Source of the DNA: Lewinella sp. LCG006
Lineage (GTDB): Bacteria; Bacteroidota; Bacteroidia; Chitinophagales; Saprospiraceae
NCBI RefSeq assembly: GCF_040784935.1
Contig: NZ_CP160680.1
Coordinates: forward strand, 4,186,501-4,250,500
Direction: 5' to 3'
Length of the DNA: 64,000 nucleotides
Position 1 is the stretch's first letter, and every line of letters starts with the position of its first letter. The position numbers and the translations under genes are program-made. Positions 8,240-16,905 of the stretch are shown piece after piece. Below the pieces are notes generated by a model. That model had not been told where the DNA came from, made no database searches, and saw only the letters and a list, made by a program, of their open reading frames with translations.

Positions 8240-9190
8240 CTACTGCGAAAGCGAGTGCTTAAACTGCTGCGGTGTAATCATCTCCATTTTTTTAAACTGC
8301 CGGTTGAAGTAGCTGACGTTGTTGAAACCGGATTTGTAGGCTATTTCTGAGATGAAACTATCGGGTCGCGCCTTCATGAGCTTCTTGGCAAACTTGATCT
8401 TTTCACTGTTGATGTATTCTACAGGGGATACACCCAAGGTGTTTTTGAATTTTTTATGAAAATTAGAGGTACTCATCTGGGCCATTTTTGCGAGGCTATC
8501 CACACTCATGCTTTTTTCGGTAAGGTGGTCTTTGATATACTTGATGACCATGCCGATGCGGGTATCACTGAATATCCCATCACAGCCACAGATAAGACTT
8601 TGCTTGGCGTTGGTTTGGAGCAAGCGGATGATCAACTCCTGAATCATCAGGTCCAGCAGGATGTCTTTTGATTTATTGTTATTAACAAAAGTCGTAATCA
8701 GTCGCTCAAGCAGGTAATTGACTTCTATATTGTTGGTGAGGTGGGTGGCAAGATCATGGATGGCCCAATCATTATTTTCCTCTTCGATGCTTACGACTTG
8801 GTTGAATTTGTCAGCCACTTCGTTGATCTTATTTGCATCGATTCCCAGGGCGAGACACTGGGTAGGGGATTCCTGCGTAGCAATCGGGAAGTCGATAATC
8901 ATCTTTTGCTGAGAGGGTAACACCAATGATTCTCCGGGCAGAAATTCAAAAGATGGAATACCATCCAGATGCATGATCTTTTTCCCCGTTAGCATACTGG
9001 CAATGATGGGGAAGTCGAAAGTGAGCATCACTTTTTCAGCTACTGCGTGGGTTTCATAAATATTCAGCTCGGCATATTCCGCACTGTAAACCGTTCGGTT
9101 TTCTACGAGCGTAGTGAGCTGGCGACGACTTTTATGCTGATCAAGTAATCCCGACATAGGCTTTGTGGAAATATTTTGATTGAGGAACAT
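8240..9190 (-). CDS. AraC-family transcriptional regulator
   Basis: A 316-residue regulator with the two-domain layout of the family. Residues about 25-160 are an AraC_N-type sensor domain (K-V-M-L-T-F-D-F-P, L-P-G-E-S-L-V-L-P). Residues about 210-315 hold the paired helix-turn-helix DNA-binding domain, including the closing signature S-E-I-A-Y-K-S-G-F-N-N-V-S-Y-F-N-R-Q-F-K-K. It is transcribed divergently from the cox operon that begins 222 bp away, so it is a reasonable candidate regulator of that operon, although the sequence does not prove this. No signal peptide; cytoplasmic. Confidence 0.88.
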   Translation of the reverse strand: MFLNQNISTKPMSGLLDQHKSRRQLTTLVENRTVYSAEYAELNIYETHAVAEKVMLTFDFPIIASMLTGKKIMHLDGIPSFEFLPGESLVLPSQQKMIIDFPIATQESPTQCLALGIDANKINEVADKFNQVVSIEEENNDWAIHDLATHLTNNIEVNYLLERLITTFVNNNKSKDILLDLMIQELIIRLLQTNAKQSLICGCDGIFSDTRIGMVIKYIKDHLTEKSMSVDSLAKMAQMSTSNFHKKFKNTLGVSPVEYINSEKIKFAKKLMKARPDSFISEIAYKSGFNNVSYFNRQFKKMEMITPQQFKHSLSQ

Positions 9191-9411
9191 CAGTTGATGA
9201 ATGTACGAAAATTACGACAGGTAGTCAATAAAAATTTGTCATTAGAGCGGTGATGTGAAAGATTCCTCATGGATTTGGGGAATAGTGTCAGGATTTAATA
9301 GTTATGTGCAATTATGTATTGATTAAACAGATTAAATTTCGTTTATTAGCAAAGATACTGAAACGATGTACTGAATATATGTTGTTTCTTACTTTAAAAT
9401 TCTAATAACCG

Positions 9412-9864
9412 ATGCAATTAAAAGGTACACACACCTTGCCCATTTCCCGGCAAAACCTCTGGGAATTACTCATGGATCCTGATTTTTTAGCCAAAGTAAC
9501 ACCGGGGGTTACGCGCCTGGAGCGAACGGGAGATGACACGTACGAAGCCATCGCAGATATCAAAATGGGGCCAGTGAAAGGTTCCTTCAGTGGTGATCTG
9601 GCGGTGAAAGAAAAAAACGAACCAGAGAGCTTCGTTTTAGAAGTTACCCAGAAAAGTAAAATGGGCAATGTTTCCGCAACGATTAACCTGGGATTGGTAA
9701 CCGTTGATGACGAACAGACTGCTTTGGAGTTTGATGGCAAAGCCAACCTCTCGGGCTTACTAGCCCGTATGGGACAAAGAGTTCTCAGTGGCGTTGCCAG
9801 TACCCTCACTAAACAGTTTTTTGCTTCGCTGGAAGAGGAGATCTCCAGTGATGCTGATGCGTAA
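9412..9864 (+). CDS. coxG: CoxG-type SRPBCC protein
   Basis: A 150-residue protein of the carbon monoxide dehydrogenase subunit G family (SRPBCC fold). Typical features are the early R-Q-N-L-W-E-L-L-M-D-P segment, the L-A-K-V-T-P-G-V helix and the I-K-M-G-P-V-K-G strand. In Oligotropha CoxG is proposed to help recruit the dehydrogenase to the membrane; other members have no known role. It opens the operon coxG-coxS-coxL-coxM-coxD. No membrane anchor is visible at the C-terminus, which is acidic. Symbol assigned from family and neighbourhood. Confidence 0.85.
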   Translation: MQLKGTHTLPISRQNLWELLMDPDFLAKVTPGVTRLERTGDDTYEAIADIKMGPVKGSFSGDLAVKEKNEPESFVLEVTQKSKMGNVSATINLGLVTVDDEQTALEFDGKANLSGLLARMGQRVLSGVASTLTKQFFASLEEEISSDADA

Positions 9865-9922
9865 AGCGTGTTTGGCTTCTCCATTTTAAATCTATTACTA
9901 AAATCATAAATCTATTATTGCA

Positions 9923-10402
9923 ATGTCGCATTCCATTACGCTTACCGTAAACGGCAAGACCGTCAGCGCAACCGTAGAAGGCCGAACCTTATTGGTAGAC
10001 TTTCTGCGAGAGCACTTATCACTAACCGGCACCCACGTCGGTTGTGATACCAGTAGCTGTGGTGCTTGTACCGTACATATTGACGGTGTATCCGTGAAAT
10101 CCTGTACGACCTTGGCTGCTCAAGCTGATGGCACTTCTGTAACCACTATCGAAGGCATCGCCAACGGAGACGAAATGCATCCCATTCAGGAAGGCTTTAA
10201 GGAAAAGCACGGCCTGCAATGTGGTTTCTGTACCCCTGGTATGGTAATGTCAGCAGCCGATTTGTTGAAAAAGAATCCCCATCCAACAGAGACCGAAATC
10301 CGTCAGGCTTTGGAAGGTAATTTCTGTCGCTGCACAGGCTATCATAACATCGTTCAGGCCATCCAGTATGCCGCCGAAAAGATGCAGAAAGTAGAGGCTT
10401 AG
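9923..10402 (+). CDS. coxS: [2Fe-2S] small subunit of molybdenum hydroxylase (CoxS-like)
   Basis: A 159-residue iron-sulfur subunit of the xanthine dehydrogenase/CO dehydrogenase family that carries electrons from the molybdenum centre to FAD. The plant-ferredoxin-like cluster ligands are C41, C46, C49 and C61, and the second, helical cluster ligands are C100, C103, C135 and C137 (C-G-F-C and C-R-C). All eight cysteines are present and the length is standard. It is 59 bp downstream of coxG and 44 bp upstream of the large subunit. Subunit is cytoplasmic and assembles with CoxL and CoxM. Confidence 0.93.
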   Translation: MSHSITLTVNGKTVSATVEGRTLLVDFLREHLSLTGTHVGCDTSSCGACTVHIDGVSVKSCTTLAAQADGTSVTTIEGIANGDEMHPIQEGFKEKHGLQCGFCTPGMVMSAADLLKKNPHPTETEIRQALEGNFCRCTGYHNIVQAIQYAAEKMQKVEA

Positions 10403-10445
10403 CAAATTCCTACTACTCACTCCTAATCAATTAAAAATCAATTTA

Positions 10446-12818
10446 ATGACATATATAGGTAAATCGGTGAAGCGCGTAGAAGACCGCCGCTTTCTGACCG
10501 GGCAAGGTCGCTATACCGATGATATTAAACTTCCGGGCATGACGCACGCCTACATACTGCGCAGCCCTTATGCTCACGCCAACATCCTGGGTATTGACAT
10601 CAGCGAAGCCGAGAAGGCACCTGGCGTCGTGAAAATTTATACCGGTGCCGATATTGTCGCTTCGGGCGTCAATGGGGTACCCTGTGGTTGGCAAGTAGAC
10701 TTCAAGAATGGTGATACCATGAAGGAGCCTCCACACCCCTTGCTGGTGGCCGACAGTGTGAAACACGTTGGTGACGCCGTCGCCATGATTATTGCCGAAA
10801 CCAAAGAACAGGCCCGTGATGCTGCTGAGCTGATTGAGGTAGATTATGAAGAACTGCCCGCGGTAGCCAATCCGGCCGAAGCGGCTAAACCCGGGGCTCC
10901 TCTTGTGCATAAGGATGCACCCAATAATATTTGTTTTGACTGGGAGTTGGGTAACCCCAAAGAAGAGGTGCGTGCTGCCCTGGATAATGCGCACCACGTA
11001 ACCACCCTGGAGTTTGTGAATCAGCGGATGGTCCCTAACGCCATGGAACCACGCTCGGCGATTGGCCACTACGATACGGCCCACGAGAAATTCACCCTCT
11101 ATACCACCTCCCAGAATCCTCACTTGACACGCTTGCTAATGTGTGCCTTTGTGTTGGGCATCCCCGAGCATAAAGTTCGCGTAGTGGCGCCCGATGTTGG
11201 CGGTGGCTTTGGTAGCAAGATTTTCCATTATACCGAAGAGGCACTCGTGACCTGGGCTTCCCGCGAAATCAAGCGCCCCATCAAGTGGACGTCAGATCGT
11301 TCGGAGGCTTTCCTGACGGATGCACACGGTCGCGATCACGTCACCAAGGCGGAAATGGGCTTTGATAAGGATGGAAATATTGTTGGCCTGCAAGCCACCA
11401 CTTATGCGAACCTAGGGGCTTATCTCTCAACGTTTGCTCCCGCAGTACCTACCTATCTGCACGGTACCCTGATGCAAGGCCTCTACACCACGCCCAAAGT
11501 GAATGTAGATGTAACGGGCATGTTTACCCATACCAATGCCGTGGATGCCTACCGGGGTGCTGGTCGCCCGGAGGCCACCTACCTTCTGGAGCGCCTGCTT
11601 GATCTGGCCGCTCTGGAGATGGGCCGTGATCCGGCAGAGTTGCGTCTGCAAAACTTTATAGCTCCTTTTGATGGGGTAGAACAACCCGGTTACCAAACCC
11701 AGGTAGCACTACAATACGATAGTGGCAACTACCACGAAGTGCTGAAGCGTGGTTTGGAAATGGTGGGCTACGAAGATTTCCGAAAAGAACAAGCCGCAGC
11801 CGCTAAAGAAGGTAAGCTTTTGGGCATTGGTTTCTCCACTTATATTGAGGCTTGTGGTATTGCTCCCTCAGCAGTGGTAGGGGCATTAGGTGCACGGGCC
11901 GGACTGTTTGAGTCGGCGCAGGTAAGGGTACAACCTACGGGCAAGGTGAGTGTTTACACGGGCTCCCATTCGCACGGACAGGGCCACGAAACCACCTTCG
12001 CGCAGGTCGTTGCCGACCGCATGGGGATTCCGATGGAAGACGTAGAATTGATTCACGGTGATTCTGATGCCGTAGCCTTCGGGATGGGAACTTATGGGTC
12101 TCGCTCGCTCGCGGTTGGTGGTAGCGCTATCGTGAAAAGTATTGATAAGGTACTGGAAAAAGGTGCCCGTATTGCCGCCCATAAACTGGAAGCAGCCGTA
12201 GAAGACCTTGATTACGCTGGAGGAAAATGGACGGTGAAGGGAACGGATAAATCCATCGGTTTTGGAGATATCGCCTTGACAGCCTACGTGCCGCACGATT
12301 ATCCTGCCGGCGAAGAACCCGGTTTGGACTTCAGTAGCTTCTACGATCCTGCCAACTTTACCTATCCCTTTGGTTGCCACATCGCCATTGTGGAGATTGA
12401 TGCTGAAACGGGTAAAACCAAACTGAAGCGCTTCATTGCGGTGGATGATGTAGGGAATGTCATCAATCCAATGGTGGTGGATGGCCAAATTCATGGTGGT
12501 CTTGCTCAGGGGATTGGACAGGCTATGCTGGAAGGTGCCTTGTACGATGACAATGGTCAGTTGATCAATGGTTCGTATATGGACTATTGTATGCCACGCG
12601 CCGACGATCTGCCCAGTTTTGAAATTGATCGCACGGTGACCCCTTGTCCTCACAACCCATTAGGGGTAAAAGGAGCAGGAGAAGCCGGATGTATAGGGTC
12701 AACCCCGGCAGTGGTGAATGCAGTGATCGACGCATTGTGGAAAGCGGGACATAAGGTGAAGGATATCCAGATGCCAATGACCCCCGAACGCGTCTGGTCC
12801 GCTATGCAATCGTCGTAG
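10446..12818 (+). CDS. coxL: molybdopterin-binding large subunit, form II CoxL-like
   Basis: A 790-residue catalytic subunit of the molybdenum hydroxylase family. It begins with G-K-S-V-K-R-V-E-D, as CoxL proteins do. The diagnostic active-site loop at residues 368-374 is A-Y-R-G-A-G-R, the form II signature; true form I CO dehydrogenases have A-Y-x-C-S-F-R with the copper-binding cysteine. The molybdenum-site glutamate is present near the C-terminus in K-G-A-G-E-A-G. The substrate is therefore unknown: many form II enzymes oxidise aldehydes, N-heterocycles or other compounds, and CO oxidation should not be assumed. The operon order S-L-M differs from the M-S-L order of classical form I clusters. 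Confidence 0.92.
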   Translation: MTYIGKSVKRVEDRRFLTGQGRYTDDIKLPGMTHAYILRSPYAHANILGIDISEAEKAPGVVKIYTGADIVASGVNGVPCGWQVDFKNGDTMKEPPHPLLVADSVKHVGDAVAMIIAETKEQARDAAELIEVDYEELPAVANPAEAAKPGAPLVHKDAPNNICFDWELGNPKEEVRAALDNAHHVTTLEFVNQRMVPNAMEPRSAIGHYDTAHEKFTLYTTSQNPHLTRLLMCAFVLGIPEHKVRVVAPDVGGGFGSKIFHYTEEALVTWASREIKRPIKWTSDRSEAFLTDAHGRDHVTKAEMGFDKDGNIVGLQATTYANLGAYLSTFAPAVPTYLHGTLMQGLYTTPKVNVDVTGMFTHTNAVDAYRGAGRPEATYLLERLLDLAALEMGRDPAELRLQNFIAPFDGVEQPGYQTQVALQYDSGNYHEVLKRGLEMVGYEDFRKEQAAAAKEGKLLGIGFSTYIEACGIAPSAVVGALGARAGLFESAQVRVQPTGKVSVYTGSHSHGQGHETTFAQVVADRMGIPMEDVELIHGDSDAVAFGMGTYGSRSLAVGGSAIVKSIDKVLEKGARIAAHKLEAAVEDLDYAGGKWTVKGTDKSIGFGDIALTAYVPHDYPAGEEPGLDFSSFYDPANFTYPFGCHIAIVEIDAETGKTKLKRFIAVDDVGNVINPMVVDGQIHGGLAQGIGQAMLEGALYDDNGQLINGSYMDYCMPRADDLPSFEIDRTVTPCPHNPLGVKGAGEAGCIGSTPAVVNAVIDALWKAGHKVKDIQMPMTPERVWSAMQSS

Positions 12819-12843
12819 AGACGTTGCATCGCAAGGTCTACGT
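12815..12843. repeat. dispersed palindrome (AGACGTTGCA family)
   Basis: GTAGAGACGTTGCATCGCAA-GGTCTACG overlaps the coxL stop codon and forms an imperfect stem. It is one of five related intergenic palindromes in the window (also 13757, 13798, 19254 and 26873). Confidence 0.6.
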
Positions 12844-12905
12844 AAGATAGTAGAGCTTCCAACGTTTGCCTGACACATGATTTTTTACATTAAAAAACAA
12901 TCAAA

Positions 12906-13751
12906 ATGATACCCACATCATTTGAATATAGCCGAGCCAAATCGGTTGGAGAAGCAATCAAGATGCTCTCTGACGGTGGAGCTCAGGCATTGGCTGGCGG
13001 TCACAGTTTGTTGCCAGCAATGAAATTAAGGCTGAATCAACCGGATCGTCTGGTCGATATTGGCCGTATTCCAGAATTGAAGTACATCCGCCGCGAGGGC
13101 GATAAGCTGATCATTGGAGCAGCGACGACGCACCACGAGATTGCGTCTTCTGCGGAGGTGAAAGCGGCTATCCCCATGTTGGCAGCGGGTGCTGGCCATA
13201 TTGGCGACCCTGCCGTAAGGAACAAGGGAACGATTGGCGGAAGCTTGGCCCACGCCGACCCCGCAGCTGATTGGCCAGCCATGATGTTGGCCGTAAAAGC
13301 GCGTATAGAGCTTACCAACGATAAAGGCAACTACACGGTAGCAGCCGATGATTTCTTTGTCGGGTTTTACATGACGGCCTTGAAGGAGGGAGAGTTGATT
13401 ACAGCTATCCATATCCCCATTCCTGATGGCGACTACCGTTCGGCTTACGCCAAATTTGAGCAACCAGCCTCGCGTTTTGCGATCGTAGGCTGTGCCGCAA
13501 TGGCCAATGTGAGTGGCGGCAATTTTTCGGATGTTCGGATTGGCTTCACCGGGGTAGCGGATGCTGCCTTTAGGGACGGTGGCTTGGAGGCTGCGCTGAA
13601 CGGCCAACCCGCCACAGCGGCTACCATTGACGCGGCAGTAGCCAAAGCGGCGGCGGGTGCCGAAATGCTGGAAGACCATTACGCCAGTGCTAAATACCGG
13701 GCCCATCTGGCGCGGGTTTACGCCAAACGGGCACTGATGGCGTTGATTTAA
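12906..13751 (+). CDS. coxM: FAD-binding medium subunit of molybdenum hydroxylase (CoxM-like)
   Basis: A 281-residue flavoprotein subunit. The N-terminal FAD-binding signature A-G-G-H-S-L-L-P is at about 33-40 and the second one, T-I-G-G-S-L-A-H-A-D-P-A-A-D, at about 112-125, both in the normal places. The C-terminal CO-dehydrogenase flavoprotein domain (about 175-280) completes the subunit. It takes electrons from CoxS and passes them to an acceptor. The gene is 87 bp downstream of coxL; the gap holds an AGACGTTGCA-type palindrome. Length and motifs are intact. Confidence 0.92.
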   Translation: MIPTSFEYSRAKSVGEAIKMLSDGGAQALAGGHSLLPAMKLRLNQPDRLVDIGRIPELKYIRREGDKLIIGAATTHHEIASSAEVKAAIPMLAAGAGHIGDPAVRNKGTIGGSLAHADPAADWPAMMLAVKARIELTNDKGNYTVAADDFFVGFYMTALKEGELITAIHIPIPDGDYRSAYAKFEQPASRFAIVGCAAMANVSGGNFSDVRIGFTGVADAAFRDGGLEAALNGQPATAATIDAAVAKAAAGAEMLEDHYASAKYRAHLARVYAKRALMALI

Positions 13752-13756
13752 TCCAT

Positions 13757-13779
13757 AGAGACGTTGCCCTGCAACGTCT
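13757..13779. repeat. dispersed palindrome (AGACGTTGCA family)
   Basis: AGACGTTGCCCTGCAACGTCT, 18 bp or less from its sibling at 13798, right after the coxM stop. Arms AGACGTTGC and GCAACGTCT are perfect. Confidence 0.65.
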
Positions 13780-13797
13780 GCATGCTACACCTAATAT

Positions 13798-13825
13798 TAG
13801 AGACGTTGCACTGTGCAACGTCTCT
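13798..13825. repeat. dispersed palindrome (AGACGTTGCA family)
   Basis: AGAGACGTTGCA, CTG, TGCAACGTCTCT: a perfect 12-bp stem with a three-base loop. It is the best copy of the family and sits between coxM and coxD, where it could stabilise the upstream part of the transcript or attenuate the downstream gene. Confidence 0.7.
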
Positions 13826-13905
13826 ATGCATGTAATAGGGTAACGAAATATCGCGAACAGCCCGGCCCCGTTAGGTACAGAGGGATGCCCGAAAAAACAT
13901 TAATT

Positions 13906-14802
13906 ATGTCGATGACGAGTTCACGGGAACAAATAGGAGAACTACTGGCGGCCCGCGGCTACATTGCGGAGGAACAGATTGTGATGTCGATCTATCTGGC
14001 GCAATTGTTGCAGAAGCCCCTATTGATTGAAGGCCCCGCTGGTGTGGGGAAAACCGAGATTGCCAAAGTGATGGCTACCGCCATGGAGACCGACTTGATA
14101 CGACTACAGTGCTACGAAGGACTGGATGCGGCGCACGCGCTGTACGAATGGAACTACCAGCGCCAACTGCTGCAAATAAAGCTGGAGGAACAGTCGGGCA
14201 AGACCCTGGCCGAGAAAGAGCAGGGAATTTTTAGCGAGGATTTTTTGCTGAAGCGCCCACTGTTGCAAGCCATTACCCACCACCAGGCGCCCGTACTGCT
14301 GATTGACGAGGTGGACCGTGCCGACGAGGAATTTGAAAGTTTCCTGCTAGAGGTGCTTTCGGATTGGCAGATCACCATCCCGGAGATTGGGACCATCAAA
14401 GCGACGCACGTGCCGCAGGTGATCCTAACGAGTAACCGCGTGCGAGAGCTATCGGAAGCTTTGCGGCGGCGTTGTTTGTACCTTTATATTGATTACCCCG
14501 ATTTTGCAAAGGAGCTGGAAATTGTGCAGCGTAAAGTGCCGGCGGCCAATGAGCAGTTGGCCCGCGAAATCTGCGTGTTTATGCAAGAGGTGCGCAAGAT
14601 GCGGTTGGAGAAAGTACCCGGCGTAGCGGAAACCCTGGATTGGGCCACAGCACTGACGGAGATGCACTTTGACCATCTGGAACCCGCCTTGATTGAATCG
14701 ACCCTGGGCGTAGTGCTCAAGGATTGGAAGGACATGCGCCAGGCGCAGGACTCGCTGCAGGAGCTGTGGGACAGGGTAGGGGTGCAGGCGAAGATTGGGT
14801 AG
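13906..14802 (+). CDS. coxD: MoxR-type AAA+ ATPase (CoxD-like)
   Basis: A 298-residue AAA+ ATPase of the MoxR/CoxD group. Walker A is E-G-P-A-G-V-G-K-T-E and Walker B L-L-I-D-E-V-D-R-A-D; the sensor region reads I-L-T-S-N-R-V-R-E-L-S-E-A-L-R-R-R-C, with the arginine finger. The chosen start (M-S-M-T-S-S) matches the usual beginning of the family; longer in-frame starts run through a palindromic repeat. In the cox system CoxD works with the VWA protein CoxE as a chaperone that matures the active-site metal cluster. The CoxE-like gene here is not adjacent but 3.2 kb further on, after an IS256 insertion and two other genes. Confidence 0.88.
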   Translation: MSMTSSREQIGELLAARGYIAEEQIVMSIYLAQLLQKPLLIEGPAGVGKTEIAKVMATAMETDLIRLQCYEGLDAAHALYEWNYQRQLLQIKLEEQSGKTLAEKEQGIFSEDFLLKRPLLQAITHHQAPVLLIDEVDRADEEFESFLLEVLSDWQITIPEIGTIKATHVPQVILTSNRVRELSEALRRRCLYLYIDYPDFAKELEIVQRKVPAANEQLAREICVFMQEVRKMRLEKVPGVAETLDWATALTEMHFDHLEPALIESTLGVVLKDWKDMRQAQDSLQELWDRVGVQAKIG

Positions 14803-14902
14803 GGGTTTTGTCACATAGGTGTATGGGGTTTTTGAATCACATAGTCACATAGTAGGGGATGTATTATAGAAATAGGACGTATTTTTTAGAGGTGGGAATT
14901 TA

Positions 14903-16232
14903 GGGAGTGTCCATTGAACTGTGTCTGCAACTTTAGGAAATATGTTTGGTAAATCGATCCCCATGTGCTAGCGTTAATTCACGTCGAATAGCACTCCATG
15001 TTCTTACTGATTTATTCCAGCTGTTTTTTTTACGTTCCAGTGCTAAGAACAACTGAATAAGCAAAGCTCGTTCGCTGACCCATGCGCCTTTGGCCTTAGT
15101 CACCCGGCGAATTTCCCGGTTGAGGTTTTCGATGGCATTGGTCGTGTAAATCAACTTTTTCAGCGTCGGACTCAATTGCATACATCTCATTAAATCATCC
15201 CAATCTTTGAGCCACAAGTCTACAACCAGATCGTATTTGCCTTGCCAGAAAACCTGGAAATCTTCCAATTTCCTGCGGGCTTCGGCCTCGTTGACAGCGT
15301 TGTAAACTTCCTTAAGCTGACGTAAAACCTGACGGCTATCCTTTTCGTCCAGTAACTTAAAGGTATTGCGAATTTTGTGAACCACACAACGCTGGATATT
15401 AGCTAAAGGAAAAGTCTCGGCGATCACTTCACGTAAACCTGTCAAACCATCGCTGCATATGTAGAGGACATCCTCTAGACCGCGATTTTTAAGCTGCTGT
15501 AAACAACGTGCCCACTCTGTAGCACTTTCGGCTCCTTGACCAGGAATCAAAGCAATGATCTCGCGTTTTCCTTCCACCGTAATCCCGTATACAACATAAA
15601 GGGCAATACGGCTGACCTGTCCATCACGACGTACATCCAAATAGATCGCATCAATGAACATCACTACCAACAGCGCAGGTAAGGGACTGTTTCGCCAAGC
15701 TTCTACTCGCTCCCAAGTGCTGTTGATTACAGACGAAATACGACTGTCGCTCATCTGAGCCCCGTACATACGCTCTAAGTGCAACCGAATGTCACTGATT
15801 GAGTTACTCATTGAGTACAGCTCCAGAATCTGGTTGTCAAAACCTAAGCCTAGTTCATATTGCCGCTTCTTGACCGTCAAGGGCTCGAAACTACCGTTAC
15901 GATCACGGCTGTAGTGAATCTCAACAGGGCCAGCCTCGGAGCGAACTTCCTTAGATAGCTGCCCATTGCGCTTATTGGTTAAACCTTGGGCTTTTTCCCC
16001 TTGGATGTGGTCTTCTAGTTCTGCCGCTAAAGCTCCTTCCAAAAAGTTAGCAATCAAAGGCTTGAGAAGACCGTCTTCTCCTGTTAATCCCTTACCTTGA
16101 ATTAGGCCCGCAATAACTTGCTGGCGATATGACTCAAAATCGAAATCCGACAGAGTCTCTTCTTTTTTGGTTTTCTTTGACATAATTAAATGTGTCTACT
16201 TTTGACGCAGACACAGTTCAATGGATACTCCC
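14903..16232 (-). mobile_element. IS256-family insertion sequence, copy 1 (1330 bp)
   Basis: The 26-bp terminal inverted repeats begin GGGAGTGTCCATTGAACTGT on the left and GGGAGTATCCATTGAACTGT on the right (one mismatch). The 8-bp target duplication GGAATTTA is present at 14895-14902 and 16233-16240, the size expected for IS256. The single transposase gene is intact. Copy 2 at 50361-51690 has the same length, orientation and transposase. Confidence 0.95.
14933..16183 (-). CDS. IS256-family (mutator-type) transposase, copy 1
   Basis: A 416-residue transposase of the Mutator/IS256 family. The DDE triad is seen as D in V-M-F-I-D-A-I-Y-L-D (about 180), D in Y-I-C-S-D-G-L-T-G-L (about 246) and E in T-T-N-A-I-E-N-L-N-R (about 350), with the C/D-x2-H-like insertion segment I-Q-R-C-V-V-H-K-I-R-N-T between them. 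The protein is identical to the one at 50391-51641, so both copies spread recently and are probably active. Start and stop lie just inside the terminal repeats. Confidence 0.95.
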   Translation of the reverse strand: MSKKTKKEETLSDFDFESYRQQVIAGLIQGKGLTGEDGLLKPLIANFLEGALAAELEDHIQGEKAQGLTNKRNGQLSKEVRSEAGPVEIHYSRDRNGSFEPLTVKKRQYELGLGFDNQILELYSMSNSISDIRLHLERMYGAQMSDSRISSVINSTWERVEAWRNSPLPALLVVMFIDAIYLDVRRDGQVSRIALYVVYGITVEGKREIIALIPGQGAESATEWARCLQQLKNRGLEDVLYICSDGLTGLREVIAETFPLANIQRCVVHKIRNTFKLLDEKDSRQVLRQLKEVYNAVNEAEARRKLEDFQVFWQGKYDLVVDLWLKDWDDLMRCMQLSPTLKKLIYTTNAIENLNREIRRVTKAKGAWVSERALLIQLFLALERKKNSWNKSVRTWSAIRRELTLAHGDRFTKHIS

Positions 16233-16244
16233 GGAATTTATTAA

Positions 16245-16832
16245 ATGGTTTCAATGATAAACATCCAAACATTTACCCAAAAAGAAATTGTCGCCTATCT
16301 CGATGATTTGGCGCAACTGCGGATTTCCGTATTTCGGGAATATCCCTATTTGTACGACGGCTCTCTGGTGTACGAAAAAGAATACCTGCAAACTTTTGTG
16401 AAGGCGGAGGACGGGATTGTGGTCGCTGCATTCGATGGTGACCAAGTGGTAGGAATATCTACAGGGCTGCCGCTGGCGCAGGAACCCGACGAGGTGATTG
16501 GGCCGTGGAAAGCGCATGATGTTGATCGTATCTTTTACTTCAGTGAATCGGTGCTTGCGAAAGCTTACCGGGGGCAGGGCATCGGTGTACAATTTTTTCA
16601 GGAGCGTGAGGCTTGGGCTCGAAAGTTGGGCTTTACGCAAGCAGTGTTTTGTGGCGTCGTCCGCCCGGACGATCATCCGCTGAAGCCTGCGGATTACCTG
16701 CCACTGGATCGGTTTTGGCAAAAGCGGGGATATGCTAAAAAAGAGGGTTACTTTGCTAAAATGAGCTGGCTGGACAGGGGAGAAGCGGAAGAAACAACCA
16801 AAGTCTTGCAGTATTGGTGGAAGGCCTTGTGA
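16245..16832 (+). CDS. GNAT-family N-acetyltransferase
   Basis: A 195-residue acyl-CoA-dependent acetyltransferase. The acetyl-CoA pyrophosphate loop is the R-G-Q-G-I-G motif in K-A-Y-R-G-Q-G-I-G-V-Q-F-F (about 103-115), and the C-terminal half has the usual F-W-Q-K-R-G-Y strand-turn. Substrate unknown. The start codon lies only 4 bp beyond the IS256 target duplication, so the insertion has replaced whatever lay upstream; expression may now depend on the IS or be lost. The second in-frame ATG at 16254 is an alternative start. Confidence 0.82.
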   Translation: MVSMINIQTFTQKEIVAYLDDLAQLRISVFREYPYLYDGSLVYEKEYLQTFVKAEDGIVVAAFDGDQVVGISTGLPLAQEPDEVIGPWKAHDVDRIFYFSESVLAKAYRGQGIGVQFFQEREAWARKLGFTQAVFCGVVRPDDHPLKPADYLPLDRFWQKRGYAKKEGYFAKMSWLDRGEAEETTKVLQYWWKAL

Positions 16833-16839
16833 GATGAGG

Positions 16840-16884
16840 AAAAGGGCCGCGCCACCAGTCATCCGGTAGCGCAACCCTTTTTAT
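16840..16884. terminator. bidirectional terminator between convergent genes
   Basis: AAAGGGCCGCGCCACC faces GGTAGCGCAACCCTTT with an eight-base loop, imperfect in the middle. It is followed by TT on the plus strand and flanked by A/T runs on both sides, and it lies between the stops of the GNAT and DUF2167 genes. Confidence 0.6.
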
Positions 16885-16905
16885 CAAATACCAAGTACCT
16901 TTTAT

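Noticed and set aside
10446..12818. Genuine aerobic CO dehydrogenase (form I)
   Set aside because: The active-site loop is A-Y-R-G-A-G-R, not A-Y-x-C-S-F-R, and the subunit order is S-L-M rather than M-S-L, so CO oxidation cannot be claimed.
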